From the NCBI RefSeq assembly GCF_003364195.1, contig NZ_NXLQ01000014.1, positions 1-55,751 of the forward strand: a stretch of DNA of 55,751 nucleotides, written 5' to 3'. The DNA comes from Helicobacter didelphidarum. GTDB taxonomy: Bacteria; Campylobacterota; Campylobacteria; Campylobacterales; Helicobacteraceae. Positions 1 through 9,383 of this stretch are shown here, piece by piece. The position numbers and the translations under genes are program-made. Positions within the stretch are counted from its first letter, which is position 1. Every line of letters begins with the position of its first letter. The notes beneath the pieces were generated by a model that saw nothing but the letters and a program-made list of their open reading frames with translations, did no database searches and was not told the DNA's origin.

Positions 1-594
1 AAAAGACCGAGTTGGGAGGATATGAACAAAGCATACAAAGAGATAAATGCTTTAAGTGTTCCTCAACGATATACTTTGGTTGGAGGGCAGCTGTTAGAAA
101 TATACAATCCAAATAATAAGCATACTGAAAACACTTGTGCTATGCAGATAAGCTATATGCTTAATAAAAATGGAATGTTTATTGAAAACTACATATCCCA
201 AAGAGTATCTAAACAACCAGCGGGGGTAAAAGATGATTTTGTTTTAGTAGGTAGTGATAAACATAATTATATTGTGCGAGTTGAAACATTAATTAAACTC
301 TTTCAATTAGAAAACTTTTGGGGTCATGCAGATGAACCATATAATCCAAAAGAAATGACAACAAAACAAGAAAATATTAATTTCTACAACAATGAATTCT
401 CAAAATTTGATAAAAGTGGAGTAGTAGCAATGATTATCAGTGGGTGGAATAATGCTGGAGGACATATTACACTATGGGATGGAGCAAATGAGCTAAATAA
501 AATATTTTTGGATTATGATGAAAATTTATACAATAATTATTTATTGTATGGGAACGCTATTGTAACAGCACTTTATTTTTGGGAACTAAAATAA
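1..594 (+). CDS. Tae4-like type VI secretion amidase effector (5' end outside window)
   Basis: Probable peptidoglycan amidase delivered by a type VI secretion system to cut peptide crosslinks in rival cells. The Tae4-type catalytic pair is visible: a Cys in NTCAMQISY and a His in GHITLWDG. The first ATG is at base 22, but the frame is open to base 1 and encodes KRPSWED before it. RPSW-type starts are typical of Tae4, and the GGAGG before base 22 lies too close to serve as its ribosome site, so the true start is probably upstream of the window. A Tai4-like gene follows 11 bases later. The family call rests on motifs and on this neighbour. Confidence 0.8.
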   Translation, partial: KRPSWEDMNKAYKEINALSVPQRYTLVGGQLLEIYNPNNKHTENTCAMQISYMLNKNGMFIENYISQRVSKQPAGVKDDFVLVGSDKHNYIVRVETLIKLFQLENFWGHADEPYNPKEMTTKQENINFYNNEFSKFDKSGVVAMIISGWNNAGGHITLWDGANELNKIFLDYDENLYNNYLLYGNAIVTALYFWELK

Positions 595-605
595 AGGAGG
601 CTGTA

Positions 606-980
606 TTGAGATATGTTGTAATGACAATAGCGATAGTTTGTTGTTTATTGGGTAGTGAATCTAGCGATGCAGAATGGGATAAGCATAGATTTATAAGTAG
701 GAAAAATCTTGGATTCACTCTTTGCTTAAAAGAATTTTACAAAGATTTGCCAAGTGAAATAGTCAAAGCTGATAGGCTATTTGGCTTGATTGAGTTAGCT
801 GACCCAGACGATAAGAAAAGATTTATCGATTTTATTGTAAGCAATATCAATAGCTATATACCAAATTTTAAACATCCAGAGCTTTATCCTAAGAATTGGT
901 ATTTCGTAGCCTGTCTGAATATGTATAATTCTCAAGAATATGAGGATATGATACAAAGAAAGGGCAAGTATGCTAAGTGA
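606..980 (+). CDS. Tai4-like immunity protein, first copy
   Basis: Likely periplasmic immunity protein that blocks the Tae4-like amidase encoded just upstream. The TTG at 606 is chosen because AAAGGAGG ends five bases before it; it gives a short hydrophobic signal-like N-terminus (VVMTIAIVCCLLG). An in-frame ATG at 621 is the alternative. Family-like features are the CLKEFYKDL helix and a C-terminal CLNMYNSQEY. A second, diverged relative lies at 1109. Tandem immunity genes are common beside T6SS effectors. Confidence 0.7.
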   Translation: MRYVVMTIAIVCCLLGSESSDAEWDKHRFISRKNLGFTLCLKEFYKDLPSEIVKADRLFGLIELADPDDKKRFIDFIVSNINSYIPNFKHPELYPKNWYFVACLNMYNSQEYEDMIQRKGKYAK

Positions 981-1095
981 AAGAAGACATACGACACTTT
1001 GGGATAAAGAGATGGGAGGGTTTTTAGATGAGACGAATTATCTAAATGATGAAACTATAATCGTATATGAATTGTGCTTTTGGGAATCATTGTAG
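970..1095 (+). pseudogene. Relic of a second Tae4-like effector C-terminus
   Basis: A 41-codon open stretch overlaps the last bases of the first immunity gene. Its product contains RHTTLWDKE and ends ETIIVYELCFWESL, matching the end of the intact effector (GHITLWDG near the catalytic His, then GNAIVTALYFWELK). The spacing between the two motifs is similar in both. The N-terminal domain with the Cys is absent. It is best read as the remains of a second effector whose own immunity gene follows at 1109. It is too short to be active. Confidence 0.6.
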
Positions 1096-1108
1096 AAAGG
1101 AAAGATGT

Positions 1109-1582
1109 ATGCTAAAAAGGTTTTTTGTTAGTTTTGTTTGCGTGTGGTTTGCGTGTGTTAGTAGTGTATATGCAGATTCAAATAAAGAGTGCTTAGGTGT
1201 AGATTTTCTATCAAGCCGCCCACTTAAAAAGGCTGATAGCGAATTTTACTTTTTTGCAAGGGCAAGAATGGTAGAAACAGCAAAGAAGTTTGGAGTGGGA
1301 ATCTGCCTTGATTACTACGGATTATCGCAAAAAATTGAAATAATGGAAATGGAATGGTTTGATATGATGTTTCAGCAAATAGAAAAAATAGGCAATGCAG
1401 ATAGTAGCCGATGTTACACGACAAACAGGCGAAAGCATTTGAAAGAGGAAATAAAAGCTTATGTCATATCCCAACAAAAAGGAGTATCAAAGATACAAAC
1501 TTGCCTTGAACTCTACGACTCCAAAAAATATAAGGCTGAAATCGAACGCATAGTGAAAAAATACTGCAAGGAATGTAAGTGA
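1109..1582 (+). CDS. Tai4-like immunity protein, second copy
   Basis: A 157-residue secreted protein with a clear signal peptide (MLKRFFVSFVCVWFACVSSVYA). The ATG at 1109 follows AAAGGAAAG; an upstream in-frame ATG at 1067 has no ribosome site and lies in the effector relic. The C-terminal TCLELYDSKKY resembles CLNMYNSQEY of the first immunity protein, and ICLDYYG resembles CLKEFYK. It probably guarded against the effector whose relic lies just upstream and may now protect against neighbours' toxins (inference). Confidence 0.65.
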   Translation: MLKRFFVSFVCVWFACVSSVYADSNKECLGVDFLSSRPLKKADSEFYFFARARMVETAKKFGVGICLDYYGLSQKIEIMEMEWFDMMFQQIEKIGNADSSRCYTTNRRKHLKEEIKAYVISQQKGVSKIQTCLELYDSKKYKAEIERIVKKYCKECK

Positions 1583-1606
1583 GAAAATAAACAAAGATTG
1601 CAAACG

Positions 1607-1642
1607 AGATTCTTAACTTATCACACTCTAAATTAAGAATCT
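1607..1642 (+). terminator. Inverted repeat between convergent immunity gene and ffh
   Basis: AGATTCTTAA (1607-1616) and TTAAGAATCT (1633-1642) are perfect 10-base inverted repeats with a 16-base loop, just downstream of the second immunity gene and about 240 bases past the end of ffh on the other strand. The T-run after it is weak. The remaining sequence of this 300-base gap is AT-rich and shows no other feature. Confidence 0.4.
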
Positions 1643-1883
1643 AAATTTGTATTCATTTTAGATTTGGTAAAATTATAGATTATTAAAACTTTTAGAAAAT
1701 CTTATAAAGGACAAGTTTTTAATATAAATATATAAAATTTTAGATTATTGCGAAATTATATTGATTTCTTGCAGGAAAAAATTTTATTGTTTTAGCTACT
1801 CAAAAGAAGTCTGATTCTGGCTTCATGATTCTTAGAATCCAATGCAAACATAATATATGCAATAGATTAGGTTTAGAAAGTTT

Positions 1884-3215
1884 CTATCGCGGAACTTTTT
1901 GTTGTGTAAGCATACCTAAAAAGCTTTGCACACCACCTTTTGTGCTTAATTTTTTAGCAAATTTACTTGCTTGTTCAAACTGCTTTAAGGTGCGATTAAT
2001 ATCACTCACATCAAGTCCGCTACCCATAGCAATGCGTTTGCGTCTTGAACCATTTAAAATGCTTGGATTATCCCTTTCTTTTTTTGTCATAGAATTTACC
2101 ATAGCACGAATGATTTTTACTTCTTCGGAATTATCCAAATCAATATCTTTTAATGATTTTGCCATATTCCCCATACCAGGAATCATTGACATAATTGAAC
2201 TCATAGAACCCATTTTTTTTACATTTTCTATTTGATTTAAAAAATCTGTAAAAGTGAATTCACCTTTTTTAATTTTTTTATGTATATCTTTTACCTCTTT
2301 TGGATTAATTGCTACTGCAGTTTTTTCGGCTAAAGTCTCAAGGTCTCCAGCTCCCATAAGTCTCGAGACGATTCTATCAGGCATGAATAAATCAAGATCG
2401 GCGACCTTTTCTCCCATCCCCATAAATCGTAGAGGAATACCCAGTTGATAAGCAATTGATAATGCAATACCACCCTTTGAATCGCTATCAAATTTGCTTA
2501 AAACAACACCACTTAATCCAATTTTTTCGTGGAAACTTGTAGCGCTTCGCACACCATCTTGTCCGCTTAAAGAATCTGCGACATAGAATATGTCATGAGG
2601 ATTGATTGCTACCTTTATTTCCTGTAATTCTTTCATTAGTGGCTCATCAATGGCAAGTCTCCCAGCTGTATCATAAATTACAATATCAAATTGTCCATTT
2701 GTTGCATATTGTAATGCATCTTTTGCTACTTGAATTGGACTAGTAGATTCTGAATGGAATACCTCGACTTCAATTTGTTCCCCAAGAGTTTTTAATTGTG
2801 TTACAGCTGCCAATCTTTGCAAATCACAAGGCACAAGCAAAACCTTCTTATTACGCATTTTTAAATAGTTCGCAAGTTTTGCACTTGTTGTTGTTTTTCC
2901 ACTACCTTGCAAACCTACCATGAGAATATTAGTTGGTGGTTTTGTTGCATAAGTAACACCATAATTCCCACTTACTGCTAAAATCTCAAGTAAAGATTGC
3001 GTAAGTGCATTTAAAAAGCTGTCCCGCCCAATGCCATTTTGTTTAGTTTTCTCTCTTGTTTTTTGCAGAATCTCTTTTGTCGCTTTATGGTATACATCAC
3101 TTTTGAGTAATACTTTTTTTAGCTCATCTAAAGCCTTATCGAGAGCCCTTTCATCGTCACTAAAACGAATCTTATTAATCGCACTACGAAATCCATTGCT
3201 TAAAGATTCAAACAT
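1884..3215 (-). CDS. ffh: Signal recognition particle GTPase Ffh
   Basis: The protein component of the signal recognition particle; it binds signal sequences of nascent membrane proteins and the SRP RNA, and uses GTP to dock at FtsY. At 443 residues it has the normal length. The NG domain has a P-loop GLQGSGKTTT near residue 100, DTAGR near 185 and SKFDSDSKGG near 240. The methionine-rich M domain is near 330-350 (MGSMSSIMSMIPGM). The ATG follows AAGGAT, and a good -10 box lies 40 bases upstream. No SRP RNA gene was found nearby. Confidence 0.97.
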   Translation of the reverse strand: MFESLSNGFRSAINKIRFSDDERALDKALDELKKVLLKSDVYHKATKEILQKTREKTKQNGIGRDSFLNALTQSLLEILAVSGNYGVTYATKPPTNILMVGLQGSGKTTTSAKLANYLKMRNKKVLLVPCDLQRLAAVTQLKTLGEQIEVEVFHSESTSPIQVAKDALQYATNGQFDIVIYDTAGRLAIDEPLMKELQEIKVAINPHDIFYVADSLSGQDGVRSATSFHEKIGLSGVVLSKFDSDSKGGIALSIAYQLGIPLRFMGMGEKVADLDLFMPDRIVSRLMGAGDLETLAEKTAVAINPKEVKDIHKKIKKGEFTFTDFLNQIENVKKMGSMSSIMSMIPGMGNMAKSLKDIDLDNSEEVKIIRAMVNSMTKKERDNPSILNGSRRKRIAMGSGLDVSDINRTLKQFEQASKFAKKLSTKGGVQSFLGMLTQQKVPR

Positions 3216-3255
3216 TGTTTATCCTTCTTTGATTTATAAATTATGATTTTTGCGT

Positions 3256-3261
3256 ATTATA
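3256..3261 (-). promoter_or_regulatory. Promoter -10 box of ffh
   Basis: TATAAT on the minus strand in the context GCTATAATACGC, about 40 bases before the ffh start codon. It matches the -10 element of Helicobacter housekeeping promoters, which lack a strong -35. Confidence 0.5.
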
Positions 3262-3443
3262 GCAAATTTATCTCTATTTTAAGATAAAGTTCTCTATAAC
3301 AACGAAAGGAAAGTCTTGTAATATTCTCAATGTTCAAAATGATACATATACTTTAAGAAAAAATAAGAAATATTTAACTATTTAATGAATTTTATAAATA
3401 CAAATGTAGAATCAGCTTTTATTATTTCTTTTAAGGCGGAACT

Positions 3444-4880
3444 ATGCTACGATTTGCCCCATCTCCCACAGGTAATATGCATATTGGTAATTTGCGTGCA
3501 GCAATTTTTAATTATCTTATGGCAAGAAAACTTGGTGAGAAGTTCATCATTCGTATCGAGGATACAGATTTGGAACGGAATATTGCCAACAAAGACAAGG
3601 AGATTCTCTCTTTATTAAAACAATTTGAACTTGATTATGATGAGTTAATCTATCAAAGCTATAATTTTCCCTTACACAGAGATTTAGCACAAAGACTCAT
3701 CAAAGAAGGAAAGGCATTTTATTGCTATTGTTCAAAAGAGTTTTTAGAATCTAAACGCGAAGAAGCAAGATTACAAAAAAAGGCATTTCGTTATGATGAT
3801 TCTTGGGCTACACTCGAAAAAGGAAATAAAACTACAAGTCCCATTATCCGTCTTCGTGCTAACCAAAATATAAGTTTTATAGATTCTATCAAGGGTAAAA
3901 TTAGTTTTGAGGCTGAAGAAATAGATAGTTTTGTTATCATGCGCAATGAGATTCCTACTTATAATTTTGCTTGCAGTATTGATGATAAGGACATGAGTTA
4001 TATCATACGAGGTGAAGATCATATTAGCAATACACCCAAGCAAATTCTCATTAAACAAGCACTTGGATTTGGATTAAATGTAAAATATGCACATTTGCCA
4101 ATTATTCTCAATGAAGAAAATAAAAAAATGTCAAAACGAGATTCTGCCTCAAGCGTTCAATGGCTTTTAAATCAGGGGTTAGAATCTCAAGCCATTGCAA
4201 ATTATCTTATCTTGCTTGGTAACAGCAAAATAGAGAAAAACATTGGTGAATTATTTAACTATCAAGAATGTATGAAAATCTTTGATATATCGCAAATATC
4301 AAGCAATCCAGCACATTTTGACTATAAGAAAATGTTGCAAATTAATCGTGATTTGTTGCGTCAAAAATCCCCGAAAGATTTTTATCCTATCATTTCTAAA
4401 GCAACCAGTATGACGATAGCTTCAGAATCTAAGACTTGCGAGAATAAAGAATGTATGATTCCAATAGATTCTCAATTTGATGCATTGCTTGGACTTTATT
4501 TACAAGAAGTAAGTAGCATACAGGAGTTATCTAAACAAATTGCACTCATCTTTGAATCTCTTCCAACGAAACGTGAAAAAACAGAATTTCAAAATGAATT
4601 TGATATAATTTTACAAGCTTTAAGAAAAATACATACAGCTACGCAAGATTCTCAATCCCACCAATCAGAGTCTCTTTCATATACACAAAATGAGAATCTT
4701 CATATATCATTGGAAAATTATGAGAATCTTAAAAATTATCTTATCAAAGAAACAAACCTTAAGGGAAAATCTTTCTTTAAACCTTTACGTATGATTTTGA
4801 GCGGACAAGAACATGGGATAGAATTAGATAAACTTTATGAAGCTATCAAACCACTTTTACATTACATTTTAAGGGGATAA
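3444..4880 (+). CDS. gltX2: Glutamyl-tRNA synthetase, GltX2 type
   Basis: Class I aminoacyl-tRNA synthetase, 478 residues, with HIGN near residue 14 and KMSKRD near 230. It begins MLRFAPSPTGNMHIGNL like H. pylori GluRS2, not GluRS1. In H. pylori this second enzyme glutamylates tRNA-Gln, which GatCAB then amidates; the same role is likely here. AAGGCGGA precedes the ATG. A polar Q/S/N-rich insert (TQDSQSHQSESLSYTQNEN) lies in the anticodon-binding half. A YggT gene starts one base after the stop, as beside the H. pylori homologue. Confidence 0.93.
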   Translation: MLRFAPSPTGNMHIGNLRAAIFNYLMARKLGEKFIIRIEDTDLERNIANKDKEILSLLKQFELDYDELIYQSYNFPLHRDLAQRLIKEGKAFYCYCSKEFLESKREEARLQKKAFRYDDSWATLEKGNKTTSPIIRLRANQNISFIDSIKGKISFEAEEIDSFVIMRNEIPTYNFACSIDDKDMSYIIRGEDHISNTPKQILIKQALGFGLNVKYAHLPIILNEENKKMSKRDSASSVQWLLNQGLESQAIANYLILLGNSKIEKNIGELFNYQECMKIFDISQISSNPAHFDYKKMLQINRDLLRQKSPKDFYPIISKATSMTIASESKTCENKECMIPIDSQFDALLGLYLQEVSSIQELSKQIALIFESLPTKREKTEFQNEFDIILQALRKIHTATQDSQSHQSESLSYTQNENLHISLENYENLKNYLIKETNLKGKSFFKPLRMILSGQEHGIELDKLYEAIKPLLHYILRG

Positions 4881-4881
4881 T

Positions 4882-5157
4882 ATGATAATCATTCTTAATG
4901 CAATAGGACAAATTTTACATAGTATTATTTTTATTTATAGCTTGGTCATTTTTGTTGGGGCAATTTTACAACTTGCTAGAGCAGACCCATCAAGCAACTT
5001 TATGATAATTATTAATCGTTTAACTTATCCTGCTTATAATGCAATAAAAAGGATAGTAAAAACAGAATTTAATGGTTTGGAGTTTGCCCCTCTTATTGTG
5101 ATTATAATTTTACAATTTGTCGATTTAACTCTCGTTCGTATATTATTGGGCTTTTAA
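4882..5157 (+). CDS. yggT: YggT family membrane protein
   Basis: A 91-residue integral membrane protein with two hydrophobic segments (about 5-30 and 65-90) around a short polar loop containing the family signature RLTYPAYNAIKRI. The family is linked to osmotic stress and membrane protein topology, but the molecular role is not settled. It is coupled to gltX2: AAGGGG lies in the last codons of that gene and the gap is one base. Confidence 0.85.
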   Translation: MIIILNAIGQILHSIIFIYSLVIFVGAILQLARADPSSNFMIIINRLTYPAYNAIKRIVKTEFNGLEFAPLIVIIILQFVDLTLVRILLGF

Positions 5158-5534
5158 TCAACTATATATTGTAGAAAGTAAAAACAAGATTTATTGATTT
5201 ATTATATTCTTAAAGAGTCCTTATAGAATTAAAATAAATTTTTAAAGGATATTCTCTATGATATAAAAATCATCGCAGATTACTTATTGTTGCTTATAGC
5301 ACACAAGACAAGAGTATTTTTATCTTGCAATACATTCGCACACAGCATTTAAGAAAGTGGGGACTTCCAGACACACAAGTGTGTCCGAATAAAACAATGA
5401 GTAAAAAGTTACATATAATTTTTAAGTATAATTTTAGAATTTTTAACGATATTATTCAGCAACCTCAATGTTACAACACATTGCGACTATGGGTATAATA
5501 AACTTTCAATTTTATACAACATAAAAGGAAGAAT
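5158..5534. other. Intergenic region with a start-less open frame
   Basis: This 377-base gap precedes the glycosyltransferase. On the plus strand 5262-5498 is open for 78 codons with no usable start, containing RRLLIVAYSTQDKSIFILQ. In DNA this AT-rich a stop-free run of that length is unlikely by chance, so it may be a decayed gene; no family was recognised. The last 30 bases hold the AAAGGA ribosome site of the next gene. Confidence 0.3.
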
Positions 5535-6599
5535 ATGCAAAAACTCATGATTATCTTGCGCGATATTACTGAAAATGGCGGCGGAGAAAGGGTTTGTGCA
5601 AATTTGGTAAATGCTTTTTTAGAATCTTTCAAGGTAGAGGTTGAAATTGTGAGTTTTTATCGCCTGAATCCTGCTCCTTTCTATAAAATTTTACCCCAAG
5701 CACAAATTACTTATCTTTCTTCTTCTACTATACTTACAAAAAATAAAGTGAAAAAATTTTGGAACAAAACTTTATATCGTCTCTATCTTAGTTATAAAGC
5801 TATGAAATATATAAAAAAATCTCATGCTACAATTGTTCTAGCAAATGATGGTGTATTTATTCCTTTCTCTAAAATAAAAAATATAAATTTGTTGCGTATT
5901 TGGCACATTAAAATACCAAAGAAAAAAAAGAGAATTTTTGATAGGTTTAAAACAATTATTGTTCTCTCAAGTAGAAATCTAGCACAATGGCAACACTATC
6001 ATAATAATGTCAAAGTTATACCAAATTTTTTACCAATAATGCCTAGCATTCAAACACAATATGATAAAAAGAGAATACTAGCAGCCGGTAGAATGAGCAC
6101 CGAAAAAGGTTTTGATAGACTTATCAACACTTATGCAATGATTGCTAAAGAAATTCCTGATTGGGAATTAGTAATTGCTGGTGATGGAATCTTAAAACAT
6201 GAATTACAAGCTCAAATTGAGTTTTTGGGATTGCAGGAGTATATTAAACTCCTCCCATTTACACAAGATATGGAATCTCTTTATCTCTCCGCAAGTATTT
6301 GTGTAATGAGTAGCTATACAGAGGGGTTTTCAATGGTACTTTTAGAGGCTGGTAGCTATGGCCTGCCTTGTGTTTCTTTTGATATTGAAGCTGGACCAAA
6401 AGATATTATCGAAGATTCTAAAAGTGGATATTTAATCCCAGATAATGATTGTGAGCTATATGCAAAAAAACTTAAAGCACTTGTAGATGATAAGAATCTA
6501 AGGGAAACTATGGGTCAAAGTGCGAGAGAAATTGTAAAGAAAAAATTTGGCAAAGAATCTATTATGTTGTTATGGAAAGAAGTTTTATTTTGCCAATAG
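5535..6599 (+). CDS. Glycosyltransferase, GT4 family
   Basis: A cytoplasmic or membrane-associated retaining glycosyltransferase of the GT-B fold (354 residues). The N-terminal acceptor domain has GGGERVCANL. The C-terminal nucleotide-sugar domain has AAGRMSTEKGFDRLI, VIAGDG and EGFSMVLLEAGSYGLP, the E-x7-E motif of GT4. It probably builds lipopolysaccharide, capsule or glycan; the donor and acceptor cannot be told. It stands alone with its own ribosome site (AAAGGA) and is not in a sugar operon. Confidence 0.88.
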   Translation: MQKLMIILRDITENGGGERVCANLVNAFLESFKVEVEIVSFYRLNPAPFYKILPQAQITYLSSSTILTKNKVKKFWNKTLYRLYLSYKAMKYIKKSHATIVLANDGVFIPFSKIKNINLLRIWHIKIPKKKKRIFDRFKTIIVLSSRNLAQWQHYHNNVKVIPNFLPIMPSIQTQYDKKRILAAGRMSTEKGFDRLINTYAMIAKEIPDWELVIAGDGILKHELQAQIEFLGLQEYIKLLPFTQDMESLYLSASICVMSSYTEGFSMVLLEAGSYGLPCVSFDIEAGPKDIIEDSKSGYLIPDNDCELYAKKLKALVDDKNLRETMGQSAREIVKKKFGKESIMLLWKEVLFCQ

Positions 6600-6720
6600 A
6601 AATTATGTGCTATATGGATTCTATTTTAGTTTTATCTATGTATTAAATAACTCTATAAATATAATATGTTTATTCAAAAAATCTTATGGTTTTTCGACAT
6701 CTTTTTCGAGTTTTTAGAAT

Positions 6721-7419
6721 TTAGGGATTCTGAAATACATGTGGATGGCAAAAATAACTACGAAATGTCTCAAAGATTTGTGGAGAAATAGCAACAATAG
6801 TTTTATTTATTTGCATATAATTTTTTGATAATAAAATTGTATATTTTTTTGTATCTTTGATATAAAAATCTATTAAAATAGCAATATTTACGAGTTCATT
6901 ATTTTCTAAATATTGTTTTAAAAGTTGGTATGAAGTCTGAGGAATCTTTGTAAATGTAATATCTCTTAATCGCACCATATTATCTTGATATTGCCAAAAA
7001 GAGAGAAAATGCAACATACCAATTTTTTTTAACATTGCTTGATTAAGATTAGATTGCAAAGTGATTCCATCAATAGCACAATAAGATTGCAATAGCATTC
7101 TATTTTTTAGAATATCATTAAAAAGAGCATACAATACTTTATCTTTTGAAGATTCTATCGTAGTCTGTGCTTGGGTGGTAGGTATTGTGGGCATTGTGGT
7201 AACTGGTGGTTTGGGTATAGTTACTTTTGGGGTAGGTTTGGCTGGTGTTATAGGTTTAGTTTCTTGTTGTTTTGGAGTACTTAAAGATGGTATTGTGATT
7301 GTCGGTGCATTGGGAATGGAGATGGCTGGAACTGAAATGTTCTCATCTTGTGCTGTTGTATTTGCATGAACCAATAAACATAAGAATATAATACACGAAG
7401 GAAATAATTTTATTTTCAT
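6721..7419 (-). CDS. Secreted proline/threonine-rich protein, unknown function
   Basis: A 232-residue protein with a signal peptide (MKIKLFPSCIIFLCLLVHANTTA), then about 65 residues of I/P/T/K-rich low complexity with short repeats such as TIPSLSTPK and VTIPKPPVT, and a folded-looking C-terminal domain of about 135 residues. The linker probably spans the periplasm or tethers the domain. No known family was recognised. The gene is monocistronic, with convergent neighbours on one side. Confidence 0.7.
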   Translation of the reverse strand: MKIKLFPSCIIFLCLLVHANTTAQDENISVPAISIPNAPTITIPSLSTPKQQETKPITPAKPTPKVTIPKPPVTTMPTIPTTQAQTTIESSKDKVLYALFNDILKNRMLLQSYCAIDGITLQSNLNQAMLKKIGMLHFLSFWQYQDNMVRLRDITFTKIPQTSYQLLKQYLENNELVNIAILIDFYIKDTKKYTILLSKNYMQINKTIVAISPQIFETFRSYFCHPHVFQNP

Positions 7420-7633
7420 CTAAGACCCTCTTTTGCAATATTATACCCTAATAGTCTATGTTTTTTAATGGGTTATAAATATTTTTTAAGTTTTCCTCTG
7501 ATTTGATGAATATTATCATAAAATTGATATTGTATAAATGTCATTTTGGTAGAAAGATAAGATTTTTTAATCTCAAAATATTTAAATACTATGTAACATA
7601 GATATGCAATTATGAATTTTGATTTTCTTGAAT

Positions 7634-8458
7634 TTATTCATAGCTTTTTGAGATTTCTTGTAAGATAGATTCTAAATTCGTAAGATAGTCTTGGCTAAGA
7701 GGATCAATGAGTATGACTTGTGCATTTATAGATTTCGCAAGAGTCACAATATCATTATTCTTATTTTGTGTAAAAATGCGTTTTATCTGAATCTTTTTTC
7801 CCAATTGTGAGAGACTAATAATATCAGCAACGCCATATTTTTTACCATGTTTTTCAAGTGAGTGTTCAATTAAATTAAATTCATGTGCAAATTCATCAAA
7901 AATTGGATGATAGATAATAAAATCTTTATGAGGCATATCGTTTATTATAACAGGGATTTTTGCTTCCAATGCTACAATTGATGTAAGAAGTTTCTGTGCA
8001 TTTTCATGATAAAATGCACTGTTTTTAGAATCATATTTACTGAATTCATCAGCAAGAATCTTTGTAATTTTTTTTGCATTATTGAGACTTAGCCATAAAT
8101 GTGCATGCGAATGACTATAAAGTTTTTCATCAAGCATTATCGTGTAAAGTTTGTCTTGTGTTTTATTTGCATTAAGAATCTTTGGAATCCATATTTTCTC
8201 AAAAGGCATACCAATGCCAATAAAAATTTCAGATTTTCCAATGACCTCCATACTTGCAAAATCTGGCTCATAAATTTCTGCATTTTTATTGGTTGGAATA
8301 ATAGTGGTAATTATTGCCTTATCTTTTGCAATTTGATTTACAAAAAAGTAAAGCGGGGGAATACTTACACTAATAGTAAGTTTCTCGGGTGGATTTGCAC
8401 ACAAAAAAGAAAATGTATAAAATATGCTAACAATAAAGATAATATAGATCTTTTTCAT
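7634..8458 (-). CDS. znuA: Zinc/manganese ABC transporter substrate-binding protein, ZnuA-like
   Basis: Periplasmic cluster A-I metal-binding protein, 274 residues, with a signal peptide ending near CANPP. Candidate metal ligands are the His in HAHLWLS, the His in YHPIFDEF and the Asp in LIDPLSQDY, each in the position expected for the family. The usual long His-rich loop is reduced to HSHAH. No permease or ATPase gene lies beside it, so it must use components encoded elsewhere. Zinc specificity is assumed. Confidence 0.85.
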   Translation of the reverse strand: MKKIYIIFIVSIFYTFSFLCANPPEKLTISVSIPPLYFFVNQIAKDKAIITTIIPTNKNAEIYEPDFASMEVIGKSEIFIGIGMPFEKIWIPKILNANKTQDKLYTIMLDEKLYSHSHAHLWLSLNNAKKITKILADEFSKYDSKNSAFYHENAQKLLTSIVALEAKIPVIINDMPHKDFIIYHPIFDEFAHEFNLIEHSLEKHGKKYGVADIISLSQLGKKIQIKRIFTQNKNNDIVTLAKSINAQVILIDPLSQDYLTNLESILQEISKSYE

Positions 8459-8564
8459 TGTTACTCCTTTTGTTTTTTTATGTATGTCATATAATGCAAT
8501 ATTTAGGATAAGATTTTGATATTTTATCTCAAATACTTATTCTATGGGACTTAGAATTGCAGAA

Positions 8565-9383
8565 TTACTTTTTTAAATTGCAAAACTTTTTTTGAAAATC
8601 TTCCCAAGTTCCATTATATGCATTTAAATCAATAAATTTTTCACCTTTTGTATAACCCTGCAAGACACCTTTTGGGTTATATTGCCAAAAACTCCATTGC
8701 GATGTACTGAAATATACATCAAAAATTTTAGCAAATATTGAATCTGGAGGAAAAAATATCGAACGAATCCATAAGGGGTATTGAGTATATCGTCCATGTA
8801 AATACCTCTTATAAAATGAAGGTGTTGTATAAATAATTGGCTTCTTACCATAGAATTTTTCAAGTGTTGTAAGAAGAACATCAAGCTCTTTGTAAATTGA
8901 TTCTGGACTCGGTGGGTTTGAAGATTTATTCCCATAAAACTCAATATCAACTCCTGGCGGGAGAATACATTTTTGCAATGTCGAACCTTTTGTAATATTG
9001 GAATCTTGTTGAATATTTTTTATTGATGATTGGTTTGGCACATTTGCTATAAAATTTTTTGCTTGTGTTTCGCCACTACTATCAAAACTAAAAAAATGAT
9101 ACGCTCCAATAACTGAAAGATTCTCTAAAGATTTTTCCCAATTATACTGAAATTTTTTATCACTCCAACTACTCCCCTCTGTTGCTTTAATAAAAGCAAA
9201 ACTCAAATCCTTAGAAAGAATACGCCAATCAATATCACCTTGATGGGCAGAGACATCAACACCGATAACAGGATATTTTGTACGACTAGGCATATTAAAC
9301 CAAATGATACCGCTATTGAGTATTATAAAAAATAATCCACCTAAAAAAAGAACAATACAAACTCTTCTTATAAATGAACGCAT
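8565..9383 (-). CDS. GH25 family lysozyme, membrane-anchored
   Basis: A 272-residue muramidase-like protein. An N-terminal hydrophobic helix (about residues 8-28) is followed directly by the GH25 barrel. Family motifs are GVDVSAHQGDIDW, FIKATEG and GVDIEFYG; the Asp and Glu in DIE match the catalytic pair. It likely cuts the glycan backbone of peptidoglycan in the periplasm. An insert with QSSIKNIQQDSNITKGST lies before the catalytic DIE. Confidence 0.88.
   Translation of the reverse strand: MRSFIRRVCIVLFLGGLFFIILNSGIIWFNMPSRTKYPVIGVDVSAHQGDIDWRILSKDLSFAFIKATEGSSWSDKKFQYNWEKSLENLSVIGAYHFFSFDSSGETQAKNFIANVPNQSSIKNIQQDSNITKGSTLQKCILPPGVDIEFYGNKSSNPPSPESIYKELDVLLTTLEKFYGKKPIIYTTPSFYKRYLHGRYTQYPLWIRSIFFPPDSIFAKIFDVYFSTSQWSFWQYNPKGVLQGYTKGEKFIDLNAYNGTWEDFQKKFCNLKK

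Noticed and set aside
1825-2235. Plus-strand open frame opposite ffh
   Set aside because: It lies antisense to a clear, conserved gene.
7175-7369. Plus-strand Gly/Val-rich open frame
   Set aside because: It is the mirror of the proline-rich linker codons on the other strand.
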